Assembly: GCA_010027295.1 (NCBI GenBank)
Contig: RGVM01000080.1
Span: 1-8,754 of the forward strand
Direction: 5' to 3'
From: Chitinophagia bacterium
GTDB lineage: Bacteria > Bacteroidota > Bacteroidia > Chitinophagales > Chitinophagaceae
Length of the DNA stretch: 8,754 bases
Below are positions 1 to 8,023 of this stretch, piece by piece. The position numbers were made by a program, and so were the translations under genes. How positions within the stretch are numbered: position 1 is the stretch's first letter; every line of letters begins with the position of its first letter. The notes under the pieces were generated by a model. It was not told the DNA's origin. It saw only the letters and a list, made by a program, of their open reading frames with translations, and made no database searches.

Positions 1-63
1 AAGCCGGGGCTGGGCCTGCAGCTGTGAGAGTGACAGCAGGAGGGCGAAAAAGGCATACCGCAT
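1..63 (-). CDS. N-terminal fragment of a secreted/envelope protein (signal peptide only)
   Basis: Reading the minus strand from the ATG at 63-61 gives 21 codons that run off the left edge: MRYAFFALLLSLSQLQAQPR and then L. This is a textbook Sec signal peptide: one positive residue (R2), a hydrophobic core at about residues 4-12, and a probable signal peptidase I site after A17 (LQA|Q). Alanine followed by Gln at the cut is common in Bacteroidota exported proteins, and the neighbouring ggt shows the same AQ pattern. There is no Cys in a lipobox, so a lipoprotein is unlikely. The gene is divergent from ggt, with starts 94 bp apart. The mature protein is outside the window, so function cannot be stated. 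The call rests on signal-peptide shape alone. Confidence 0.6.
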   Translation of the reverse strand, partial: MRYAFFALLLSLSQLQAQPRL

Positions 64-95
64 AGGATGGTCATTGGGTGGGGCATGAAAATAGT

Positions 96-103
96 CAAAG
101 ATG
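96..103 (-). promoter_or_regulatory. Possible -7 box for the leftward gene
   Basis: On the minus strand this reads CATCTTTG, five of the six fixed positions of the Bacteroidota -7 consensus TAnnTTTG. It lies 32 bp before the ATG at 63, leaving a short leader of about 25 nt, which is a sensible distance. No TTG-type -33 element is visible at the expected spacing, so the call is weak. Confidence 0.3.
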
Positions 104-145
104 GGGACTGCAGGCCGCGAATACCCCTGCTTCCGCGGATTCAAT

Positions 146-153
146 TATTTTTA
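146..153 (+). promoter_or_regulatory. Possible -7 box for ggt
   Basis: TATTTTTA matches five of the six fixed positions of TAnnTTTG (the last G is A) and sits in the only clearly AT-rich patch of the divergent spacer (141-153). It ends only 4 nt before the ggt ATG at 158, so if real the transcript would be leaderless or nearly so. There is no -33 TTG at the usual spacing. It could equally be a chance AT-rich stretch. Confidence 0.25.
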
Positions 154-157
154 CCGC

Positions 158-1854
158 ATGAGCCAATCCATCCGGGCCGTCTGGGCCATCCTCGCCATCA
201 CCTGCCTCTCCCTTGGGAGCCGACCCTCGCAAGCACAGGAGACGGCGTACCGCTATGGGATCCGCAAGTCCGCACAGGGTACGCAGGGGGCCGTCGCCTC
301 GGCCCATCCGCTGGCCAGCCGTGCGGGACTGGAAGTGCTTAAGAAGGGCGGCAACGCCGTGGATGCGGCCATCGCCGTGCAACTGGCCCTGGCCGTTGTC
401 TACCCCGGGGCGGGCAACCTCGGCGGCGGGGGCTTCCTCGTTGCACAGATGGCCGACGGCAGCAGCCTCGCGATCGACTACCGCGAGAAGGCGCCGGGGC
501 GCGCGCACCGAGACATGTACCTCGACAGCGCCGGCAATCCCAACACCTCGCTCAGCCAGAACGGCCACCTCGCCGGTGGTGTGCCGGGGAACATGCACGA
601 CTGCCCTTCTCGCAACTCATAGACCCCGCCATAGAACTCGCCGAGAAAGGCTTCGCCGTGACCGCCGCGGAAGCCTCCTCGCTCAACAGCAATCGCAGCG
701 CCTTCCTGAAGTACAGCACACGCCCCACCGCATTGGTTAGGGCCGCCCCCTGGAAGGCGGGCGACACGCTGATGCAGACCGAACTGGCGGCCACCCTCCG
801 ACGCATCCGCGAACAGGGTATGAAGGGATTCTACGAAGGCGAGACGGCCCGCCTCATCGTTGAGGAGATGCAGAGGGGAAAGGGCCTCATCACCTATGAC
901 GACCTCAAAGCCTACACGGCGAGCGAGCGGAAGGCCGTGCAGTTCGACTACCGCGGCTACCGCATCGTCAGCATGCCCCTGCCCAGCAGCGGCGGACTGA
1001 TCATACAGCAGTGCCTGAAGATGCTCGAACCCTACGATCTCCGGTCGATGGGCTTCCATACGCCCGCGTCGGTGCAGCTGATCACCGAGACCGAACGAAG
1101 GGCGTATGCCGATCGAGCCGAGTTTCTCGGCGACACAGACTTCGTCAAGGTTCCCGTCAGGACGCTCGTGAGCAACGACTACCTCGCCGCGCGTATGAAG
1201 GACTACCAGCCGGGCAAGGCCGGCAGCAGCAAAATGACGAAGGCCGGAAATATAAACCCCGAGAGCGAGGAGACGACCCATCTGTCCGTGGCCGACCGCT
1301 GGGGTAACGCCGTCGCCGTCACCACCACCCTCAACGGCGGCTACGGCTCACACACCGTCATCGGCGGGGCCGGCTTCCTCCTCAACAACGAGATGGACGA
1401 CTTCAGCGTCAAGCCCGGCGTGCCCAACATGTACGGCGCACTGGGCACCGAGGCCAACGCCATCGCCCCCGGGAAGCGGATGCTCAGTTCCATGACCCCC
1501 ACCATCGTGCTCAGAGACGGCAAACCCTTCCTCGTGGTGGGCACGCCGGGAGGCACCACCATCCCCACCTCGGTGCTGCAGACACTCGTCAACATCCTCG
1601 ACTTCGGCCTCGGCACGAAGGATGCCGTCGACATGCCCAAGTTCCACCACCAATGGCAGCCTGACGTCATCGCCGTGGAGGCCGCCTTCCCGGAAACGCT
1701 CGCAAAGGAACTGCAGACCATGGGGTACACCCTCGCCAAGCGCGGACAGATCGGCCGTACCGAAGTCATCCGGATCAACCGGCAGGGACGCCGCAGACTC
1801 AGGTTCGAGGCCGTGGCCGATAAAAGGGGCGACGACCACGCAGAAGCCTATTGA
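158..1854 (+). pseudogene. ggt: Gamma-glutamyltransferase (GGT), disrupted by a frameshifting deletion
   Basis: GGT cleaves the gamma-glutamyl bond of glutathione and related compounds in the periplasm, and is an Ntn-hydrolase that self-cleaves into two subunits. The ATG at 158 is chosen over an in-frame ATG at 101 because it gives a clean signal peptide with a likely cut at SQA|Q (after residue 26). The first frame carries the conserved large-subunit start (GAVASAHPLAS, GGNAVDAAIAV, GNLGGGGFLV) and the substrate-binding Arg in DYREKAP (codon 482-484), then runs off course after GGVPG and stops at TAG 620-622. The family sequence resumes in another frame at RLPFSQLIDPAIELAEKGF (from 598) and continues to the TGA at 1852-1854. 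It includes the catalytic Thr of EETTHLSV (codon 1273-1275), GNAVAVTTTLN, LLNNEMDDFS, LSSMTPTIV and the PGGTT loop. Only 8 nt separate GGVPG from RLPF, where the family has about 12-13 residues, so about 28-31 nt are missing. All catalytic motifs are intact; a true recent pseudogene or an assembly error are both possible. Confidence 0.85.
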
Positions 1855-1883
1855 CACACGGACATTCCCAACCACACATCCGC

Positions 1884-2447
1884 ATGAAGCCGATCAGGGT
1901 CACGATACATATGGTGTCAAGCCTGGACGGCATGATCGCGAAGCCGGACAACAGCGTCGCCTGGTTCGAGACACAGTCGCATTTCGAGGGAGGGGCCGAC
2001 ATCGCAACACTCATGCAGTCAATGAAGGAAGTCGACTGCTATGTCATGGGTGCCAATACCTATGAGCATGCCGCAGAGCTGTCCGCCGCCTACGGCTGGC
2101 CCTATGGCGACACGCCGACCTACGTGACGACACATCGCAGACATCCGCCCTTCCGTCCGAACATCCGATATCATTCGGGCGATCTGCACCAGCTCCTGCA
2201 AACACTGGAGCAGTCGGGATTCCGGAATGTCTGGGTGGTGGGCGGCCCCACGCTGGTCTGTGACTTCCTACGGCTCGGCCTCGCAGACGAGATCCGCATG
2301 CCCGTCATCCCCATCCTGCTGGGACAGGGAATCCCATTCTTCCAGCCTGGAGGCATCGAGCAAAAACTCAGGCTGAAGGACGTCAAGGGCTTCCGGAACG
2401 GATTGGTGGAACTCCACTATGGGATCGAGAAGGGAAGGGACACCTGA
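1884..2447 (+). CDS. RibD C-terminal / dihydrofolate reductase-fold family protein
   Basis: This 187-residue protein belongs to the stand-alone RibD_C (DHFR-like) family, typified by Bacillus YwjB and YyaP, presumed NAD(P)H-dependent cytosolic reductases with unknown substrate. Family marks are visible in order: the N-terminal strand and SLDGMIA turn (residues 13-19), VMGANTYE (54-61), the YVTTHR strand, the nucleotide-binding segment VWVVGGP (116-122, with the GGP turn at 120-122), and the following LADEIRMPVIPILLGQGIPFF stretch near the C-terminus. Length is normal for the family and there is no deaminase domain, so it is not a riboflavin RibD. ATG 1884 is preferred to the in-frame TTG at 1851, which overlaps the ggt stop and adds 11 residues before the first family strand. 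No Shine-Dalgarno site is seen. It lies 29 bp after ggt and is probably co-transcribed with it. The substrate is unknown. Confidence 0.85.
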   Translation: MKPIRVTIHMVSSLDGMIAKPDNSVAWFETQSHFEGGADIATLMQSMKEVDCYVMGANTYEHAAELSAAYGWPYGDTPTYVTTHRRHPPFRPNIRYHSGDLHQLLQTLEQSGFRNVWVVGGPTLVCDFLRLGLADEIRMPVIPILLGQGIPFFQPGGIEQKLRLKDVKGFRNGLVELHYGIEKGRDT

Positions 2448-2540
2448 ACCCTCAGAGATGGCCTTGCAAACAGACATCAAACCCATGAGCGATTGGTAGC
2501 TGTGGATGGAATCCCAGGCCATTACAAAAAAACGGCACCC

Positions 2541-3131
2541 ATGATGGCAAGCCTGACATACGATTTCAAAGACGAGGACTTCAACAACCAATGGTTCCTG
2601 CCGGCCGAAGCCGACCAGACGCCTCTCGACGCGCTGGACCTGAACCCTGACGCGGAGAACGGATGCGACTGCACCCTGATCCTGCACGCGGACGAGCGGA
2701 TCGAACATCGCTTCCAGGTGCTGAAAATGGAACCCCATCTCGATATGCTGACCGGGGAACCCATGCTGGACGGGATCACGATCCACCTCATGGTCGAAAT
2801 CACCGGGGTCCACCTCGACGGCCGTACCGATGACGAGCTGCTGTCAGCCGGAAGGGAATTCTCGGGCAGACTGAAGAGTCGCCATGCAGAGATGATGAGA
2901 TTGTTCACCGCGAAGATGCCTCCCGGCTCGTCCCCCGGCGACGGATTCCTGGACGTGTGGGACTGCGATATCCTGAACGACGAGGAGAACGATTGCCTTA
3001 TATTCACGTTTCGCGTGAACCCCGGAGACGCCTTGGAAGTCCTGTCATGGAACTGGTCGGAATGGAAGGACCTGTTCGCGGGATTACAACATCTGATCGA
3101 GGAAACCAACCGGGAGATCCGTTTGTTCTGA
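2541..3131 (+). CDS. Unrecognised acidic cytosolic protein
   Basis: I do not recognise this 196-residue protein. It has no signal peptide or membrane segment and is strongly acidic, with Asp/Glu runs at residues 8-13 and around 140-152. It has just four cysteines, in two groups: a CxC at 42 and 44 and a pair at 142 and 152, each flanked by Asp (CDC, WDCD, NDC). Hydrophobic strand-like segments alternate with charged loops (TLILHAD, ITIHLMVEITGVHL, CLIFTFRV), with a helical stretch in the middle (about 107-130) and a Trp-rich C-terminal section (SWNWSEW) ending in a helix. That suggests a compact alpha/beta fold. ATG 2541 (or the next ATG, 2544) is chosen; in-frame TTG 2493 and GTG 2502 would add a short unconvincing extension. 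Codon use and GC match the neighbours, arguing for a real resident gene. It starts 93 bp after the reductase gene and ends 88 bp before tamB, which has its own promoter. Confidence 0.7.
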   Translation: MMASLTYDFKDEDFNNQWFLPAEADQTPLDALDLNPDAENGCDCTLILHADERIEHRFQVLKMEPHLDMLTGEPMLDGITIHLMVEITGVHLDGRTDDELLSAGREFSGRLKSRHAEMMRLFTAKMPPGSSPGDGFLDVWDCDILNDEENDCLIFTFRVNPGDALEVLSWNWSEWKDLFAGLQHLIEETNREIRLF

Positions 3132-3161
3132 GGGTTCGCAAAACACGGCCGCCAAGCGCTT

Positions 3162-3172
3162 CGTTTCAAACG
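3162..3172. repeat. Short palindrome CGTTTCAAACG upstream of the tamB promoter
   Basis: The two 5-bp arms CGTTT and AAACG are perfect inverted repeats around a single central C. The palindrome ends 21 bp before the -7 box at 3194, so it lies at or just upstream of the -33 region and could be a small operator. A second 8-bp palindrome, AAGCGCTT, lies at 3154-3161, immediately beside it. Both are short enough to arise by chance, and no known regulator site is matched. Confidence 0.25.
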
Positions 3173-3193
3173 TAGCCAATGAGGCCGCCGACG

Positions 3194-3201
3194 TACCTTT
3201 G
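3194..3201 (+). promoter_or_regulatory. Bacteroidota-type -7 promoter box for tamB
   Basis: TACCTTTG is an exact match to TAnnTTTG, the -7 element used by the Bacteroidota primary sigma factor. It ends 18 nt before the GTG start of tamB, which places transcription start at about 3206-3210 and leaves a leader of only some 10-15 nt. No good TTG -33 element is visible about 19-21 bp upstream. The position in the 88-bp gap before the long gene supports it as the tamB promoter. Confidence 0.65.
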
Positions 3202-3219
3202 TAGGTAACACACCCGCCC

Positions 3220-6200
3220 GTGCGCAAACTGCTGAGGATATCAGCCTGGGTCATTTCCTGCATCCTGCTGCTTGCAGTACTCGCTATCCTGGCGGTCCGC
3301 ACGGAGTATGTGCAGAACCGACTGGTCGGGAAAGCGGCCCGTCAGCTGACCGCGAGGCTGGGCGCAGAGGTGAAGGTCGACAGGGTGAGCATCTCCCTCT
3401 TCAACCGGCTCCATCTCGAGGGACTCCTGGTGAGGGACCTCCGGAAAGACACCCTCCTCTCCGCCGGCGAGCTCTCCATCCGACTCACCGATTGGTTCTT
3501 CCTTCACGACGAGACCGACATTCGGTACATCGGCCTCAACGACGTACTGGTGAACACTTCGCGCCGCGACTCCGTCTGGAACTACCAGTTCATCGTCGAC
3601 GCCTTCTCATCCCCCGGGAGGAAGGACACGACAAGGAAGCGACGCCCGCTCCTGCTACAGCGCATCGAGGCCAACAGGCTGCGTTTCTCGGAGGTCGACG
3701 CCTGGGCGGGCCGCACCACCCGATTCTCCGTCCGCCACTTCGACCTCGATGCTGACGAGATAGACCTCGACCGCAAGAAGGTCTTCATCCACGAACTCGA
3801 CCTCAAGGAACCCTTTTTCTCGATCGACGACTTCCCAGGCAACCGACCGCCCCGTCCCAAAGCCGCCCGAAAGCGTACAACCGTCCCCAGGAAAGGTGAG
3901 TTGGAATGGAACCCCGACGAATGGGACATCCTGGCACATACCGTACGCATCTCGAACGGCCGGTTCCGCAATGACCTGCGCCTCGAACGCGACCCCGCCC
4001 GGGAACGTCCCGTACTGGCCTACTTCGACAACAGGCACCTCGACTTCCAGGACATCCATGCCGAGATCTCGAACCTCGGATGGTTCAAAGACACCGTCTC
4101 CGCACAGCTCCTGCTGAGCACCAACGAAAGAAGCGGACTGGAAGTGCTGTACTTCACGGCCGACATGAAGCTCGACCCGGACGCCATGGCCTTCGACCGG
4201 CTGGAGATCAAGACCCCCCACAGCTCGTTGCGTGAACGCTTCGTCATGCACTACGACGACTTCCTGGAGGACATGTCGAACTTCGAACAGCGGGTCCGCC
4301 TGGAAGGTGATTTCCGCAACAGCACCGTACGACTCTCCGACCTAGCCTGCTTTGCGCCGGACCTGAAGGGATGGGACCGCGACTTTCGCATCGAGGGAAG
4401 GGTCGAAGGCACCGTCGAGGACCTCACCGCCACAGGCTTCACTGCCCGCTACGGACTCGACACCGAACTGAAGGGGGACTTCCGCTTTCAGGGTCTGCCG
4501 GACCTCGAACGAACCCGCATGACCTTCCAGGGTCGTCGCCTCCACACGACCTACCGCGATGCTATCTCTTTCGTTCCTGAACTGGCGAACATCGAGAGCC
4601 CGGACCTTGCCAGCCTGGGTTCACTGGATATCGTAGGCTCTTATGAGGGCACCTTCTCCGACTTCCGGGTGACGGGCCGCGCCACGACGGCCCTCGGCAG
4701 CATCGGACTGAACCAGGCGATACGCCTACCCGATGGCCGTTCGATCGAATATCAGGGGCGCATCGAGACCGAAGGGTTCCTTCTCGGTAGATTCCTCGAA
4801 ATTCCCGACCTGGGAACCCTCAGCCTATCCGCGGACATCCGCGGGCAGGGCATGGATTCGAAAGCACTCACCGATGCCGATATCCGGGATGCCGCCCTGC
4901 AATATCGCGGATACACCTATCATGGGATGGCCGTGAAGGCTTCCATCGCCTCCGGCCGGCTGTCTGTAGACGGCCGGGTGAGGGATGAGCACCTGCAGGC
5001 CATCTTCCGGGGTGGGCTCGACCTTGACATGGATGACCCCGCCTATGACCTCGAGACGGACATCACCCGGTTCGACCTCGAAGGCACTGGCCTCACCGAG
5101 CGGGATATGGGTATCACAGGCGGATTCGGCCTGCATGTCAAAGGACGGGCATTAGATGCTTTGCGCGGAGAGGCGGACCTCCACGCCCTGACCGTTCGCA
5201 CGCCTGGTAAGACGTACAATGTGGAGGGGTTCAAGATCCGCTCGGATACGGACAGTGCAGGCAGGCATGTGTCTGGCGGCAATAGGGACATTCGGATCGC
5301 CATGGACGGGCACTTCCTGCTCAGCGACCTCCCCGGCGCCTTCACGACCTTTCTCAGCCGTTACTACCCCAACTACTTTCAGGCGCCACCCGCAGGCTCT
5401 CCCGGACAGGACATCAAATATTCCATTGCACTGGGTGAGATCGACTACTATCTCCCCATCTTCGGCCTGAGACTCGGCGGTTTCGACAACAGCCGACTCG
5501 AAGGCGAGATAGCCCCCGCCCGCAACCTCTTCGCGATCCGTGCCCAAATCCCAGGCTTCCGGATAGGCGAAGTGGAAGTCCGATCATTCGACCTGAATGC
5601 GACAGGAGATGCCGACAGCCTGCGGCTCTTCGCCCAAAGCCGTCTGATCACCTTCAACGACAGCCTCGACATTCCCGGCACAGCCCTCGAGGCCACGGCT
5701 TCTTCCAACATCTCCCGCCTGCGCCTCAACACCACGGCAGGCCCGGGCATGAGCTCGGCAAGCCTGTCCGTGGCGGTGGAACACCTCAAGGATGGTGTAC
5801 GCATCCTGTTCAACCCGTCCGCCATCGTACTCAACGACAAAACCTGGAGGATCGAACGGGATGGAGAACTCACCATCTCTCGCTCCTTCATTGGGGCCAA
5901 CGACATCCGACTCGTCAACGGCGAGCAGGCCATTCAGGTCTCCTCGCTCAAGTCCACCGCCGGCAGGACCAACGACATCCTCGTCACCATGCACAGGGTG
6001 AACCTGGGCGACCTCCTCCCCTACGTGCTCAGCGACCCCCGTATCGAAGGCCTGACCAGCGGAGACATTACCATCGAAGACCCCTACGGTAAGCTCAACA
6101 TATACCTGAACGCCCAAACGGAACAGACGCGTTTCGAAGGCGATTCCATCGGCATCATCTCCCTGAACGGAAACTGGAACCAAACCCTCCGCAAGGCAAC

Positions 6201-7962
6201 TTTCTTCATGAACTCCGCCAATGAGGGGTACGTGTTCGACCTCAGAGGCCATGTGACACTGGCCGACTCGGGCAGAGGCACCATCGACACCGAAGTCGAT
6301 ATCGGAAGCATTCGCCTGGGTGTCCTAAGCACGTACCTCGACATCGTGTTCTCCGACATCGAGGGTACGGGCACAGGCAAGATCAGCGTGTCGGGCCCAC
6401 TCTCCGAACCCGACATCACCGGCAAGGTGACATTGAAGGACGCCAACGTACAGGTCGACTACACCAAATGCCGTTACCGCCTCACAGATGCATCCATCAC
6501 CTTCAAGCCCGACCTGTTGGATATTGGCGAGATCCGCATCCGCGACATGGCCGGCAATGAAGGTACCGTGAAGGGACAGCTCTCCCATCATTTCTTCCGG
6601 GACATGCATTTCGACTTCACCGCCAACTCCCGCAAGCTCCAGGTACTCAATACCGAGAAGAAGGACAACGACCTGTTCTACGGCAAAGCCACCGGCCGCG
6701 TCAACTTCCGCTTTAGCGGACCGGAGGACGACATGCTCGTCACCCTGCAGGGTGAAGTCACCGACAGCTCCCGCATCGTGGTGCTCACCACCTCAACCTC
6801 CAAGGAACGGGCCGAGGTCGACTACATCGTGTGGAGGGAGTACGGACGCGAGATGGACCTAGGCAATCTTGCGACTCCTTCGGGGAACCTCGGAGTCGAG
6901 CTCGACCTCAAGGCCAATCCACTGTTGCGCGTTGACGTGGTGCTCGACGAACTTAGCGGTGACATCATCTCCGCGATCGGCACCGGGAACCTGAAGATCC
7001 GCACGGGTACCAAGGAGGCTACCACGATGAACGGCCGATACAACATCGAGAGTGGTAGCTACAGCTTCAACTTCCAGGACATCTTCAAGAAGCCCTTCAC
7101 GCTCGAACGAGGCTCCGGCAGCTATATCAGCTGGACGGGGGACCCCTACGACGCCGAAATCAACATCAACGCCACCTATTTTGCTGAAAAGGTCCGCATG
7201 AGCACCCTCTTCTCCGACCCCAACGCATCCACTATCTCGGGTGTGAGTCAGGACGTACTGAGGGAGAGCAGCGACGTCAACGTCCTCTGCCATCTCACAG
7301 GCACCCTGAGCAAGCCCAACCCGGCCTTCCAGATCGCGCTGCCCGCCTACAGCGTAGTGCGCAACAACCCCACGGTCGACACCAAGATCAAAGCCATCAA
7401 CCGCGACCCGCTGGAAGTAAGCAAACAGGCCACCTACCTCATCGTCTTCAAGAGTTTCGCGCCGCAGGCCGCCGTCGTGGCCAGCAGCATGAACCAGGGC
7501 CTCTTCAACAGCACCATCTCGGGGGTCATCAGCGGCATCCTGACCAACAGCGTCCAGAACTTCTTCTACCGCCTCTTCGGCTCCGAGGTGGACGTCAATT
7601 TCAACTACCAGCGCATGAATACCGGACTGGGCGGTACGGGCTCAGATGCCGGCGCCAACGCCTTCCGCGAGAACGTGAGCCTGCAGTTCATCAAGTCCAT
7701 GATGAACGACAAGCTGGTCATCACCTTTGGGAGCGACTTCAACTTCACCACCAACTCGAGGCTGGTGGGAAACAACCAAAGCTTCCTCTTCCTCCCCGAT
7801 GTGAACGTGGAATACCGCATCACGCCCGACGGGCGCTTCCGCACCTCCTTCTTCTTCCGCAGCAGCTTCGATGCCCTCTCCTCGAGTGGCAAGCGAGACA
7901 GGACGGGCGGCAACCTTTCCTTCCGTACCGAGTTCGACAGGATCTTCGGGAAGGGGAAGTGA
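3220..7962 (+). CDS. tamB: TamB-family translocation/assembly module protein (AsmA-like, DUF490)
   Basis: This intact 1580-residue protein is a TamB-type bridge protein: an inner-membrane anchor followed by a very long periplasmic beta-rich groove that, in characterised homologues, serves outer-membrane biogenesis (lipid transport, autotransporter/barrel assembly). Visible: one N-terminal membrane helix (about residues 7-26) after RKLLR; an AsmA-like start (LGAEVKVDRVSISLFNRLHLEGLLVRD); over 900 residues of alternating hydrophobic strands; and the conserved C-terminal TamB domain (about 1045-1560). That domain includes GTGTGKISVSGPLSEPDITGKV, NGRYNIESGSYSF (about 1271-1283), an F-x-L-x-x-GSGSYISWTGDPYDAEI segment with GDP at 1307-1309, and a barrel-like tail. 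Length fits Bacteroidota homologues (about 1500-1700). The start is GTG 3220: an in-frame TAG at 3202-3204 blocks anything upstream, and the membrane helix begins at once. No Shine-Dalgarno site is seen. It has its own promoter and converges with ribBA. No TamA/BamA-like barrel gene is next to it in the window. Confidence 0.92.
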   Translation: MRKLLRISAWVISCILLLAVLAILAVRTEYVQNRLVGKAARQLTARLGAEVKVDRVSISLFNRLHLEGLLVRDLRKDTLLSAGELSIRLTDWFFLHDETDIRYIGLNDVLVNTSRRDSVWNYQFIVDAFSSPGRKDTTRKRRPLLLQRIEANRLRFSEVDAWAGRTTRFSVRHFDLDADEIDLDRKKVFIHELDLKEPFFSIDDFPGNRPPRPKAARKRTTVPRKGELEWNPDEWDILAHTVRISNGRFRNDLRLERDPARERPVLAYFDNRHLDFQDIHAEISNLGWFKDTVSAQLLLSTNERSGLEVLYFTADMKLDPDAMAFDRLEIKTPHSSLRERFVMHYDDFLEDMSNFEQRVRLEGDFRNSTVRLSDLACFAPDLKGWDRDFRIEGRVEGTVEDLTATGFTARYGLDTELKGDFRFQGLPDLERTRMTFQGRRLHTTYRDAISFVPELANIESPDLASLGSLDIVGSYEGTFSDFRVTGRATTALGSIGLNQAIRLPDGRSIEYQGRIETEGFLLGRFLEIPDLGTLSLSADIRGQGMDSKALTDADIRDAALQYRGYTYHGMAVKASIASGRLSVDGRVRDEHLQAIFRGGLDLDMDDPAYDLETDITRFDLEGTGLTERDMGITGGFGLHVKGRALDALRGEADLHALTVRTPGKTYNVEGFKIRSDTDSAGRHVSGGNRDIRIAMDGHFLLSDLPGAFTTFLSRYYPNYFQAPPAGSPGQDIKYSIALGEIDYYLPIFGLRLGGFDNSRLEGEIAPARNLFAIRAQIPGFRIGEVEVRSFDLNATGDADSLRLFAQSRLITFNDSLDIPGTALEATASSNISRLRLNTTAGPGMSSASLSVAVEHLKDGVRILFNPSAIVLNDKTWRIERDGELTISRSFIGANDIRLVNGEQAIQVSSLKSTAGRTNDILVTMHRVNLGDLLPYVLSDPRIEGLTSGDITIEDPYGKLNIYLNAQTEQTRFEGDSIGIISLNGNWNQTLRKATFFMNSANEGYVFDLRGHVTLADSGRGTIDTEVDIGSIRLGVLSTYLDIVFSDIEGTGTGKISVSGPLSEPDITGKVTLKDANVQVDYTKCRYRLTDASITFKPDLLDIGEIRIRDMAGNEGTVKGQLSHHFFRDMHFDFTANSRKLQVLNTEKKDNDLFYGKATGRVNFRFSGPEDDMLVTLQGEVTDSSRIVVLTTSTSKERAEVDYIVWREYGREMDLGNLATPSGNLGVELDLKANPLLRVDVVLDELSGDIISAIGTGNLKIRTGTKEATTMNGRYNIESGSYSFNFQDIFKKPFTLERGSGSYISWTGDPYDAEININATYFAEKVRMSTLFSDPNASTISGVSQDVLRESSDVNVLCHLTGTLSKPNPAFQIALPAYSVVRNNPTVDTKIKAINRDPLEVSKQATYLIVFKSFAPQAAVVASSMNQGLFNSTISGVISGILTNSVQNFFYRLFGSEVDVNFNYQRMNTGLGGTGSDAGANAFRENVSLQFIKSMMNDKLVITFGSDFNFTTNSRLVGNNQSFLFLPDVNVEYRITPDGRFRTSFFFRSSFDALSSSGKRDRTGGNLSFRTEFDRIFGKGK

Positions 7963-8023
7963 AGGGACGACATCCTGCCGCCACTGGCTAACTGCCGCTC
8001 ATAGGCCCTTACCAAGACCGGCT

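Noticed and set aside
478..1281. Long minus-strand frame of 267 codons opposite ggt
   Set aside because: It is the antisense shadow of GGT coding sequence in GC-rich DNA; the plus strand here carries unmistakable GGT motifs and the minus frame shows no recognisable domain.
658..1854. The frame from GTG 658 as an independent 398-residue gene
   Set aside because: It begins in mid-domain of the GGT large subunit; conserved GGT sequence in the same frame already starts at about 598, so this is the downstream half of the broken ggt.
1884..2447. Calling the RibD_C protein a riboflavin-pathway enzyme because ribBA is in the same window
   Set aside because: It lacks the RibD deaminase domain, is over 5 kb away and on the opposite strand, and stand-alone members of this family are not generally riboflavin enzymes.
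2458..2522. 7-bp inverted repeat ATGGCCT ... AGGCCAT as a terminator after the RibD_C gene
   Set aside because: The arms are about 51 nt apart and are followed by an A run instead of a T run on the plus strand, so it does not form a normal intrinsic terminator.
2522..3211. Minus-strand frame of 229 codons opposite the unknown protein
   Set aside because: Ser/Arg-rich composition typical of an antisense frame, running across the tamB promoter; the plus-strand frame has balanced protein-like composition and a sensible ATG.
7963..8023. Bidirectional terminator between tamB and ribBA
   Set aside because: Convergent genes make one expected, but I find no stable hairpin with a flanking T run in the 61-bp spacer.
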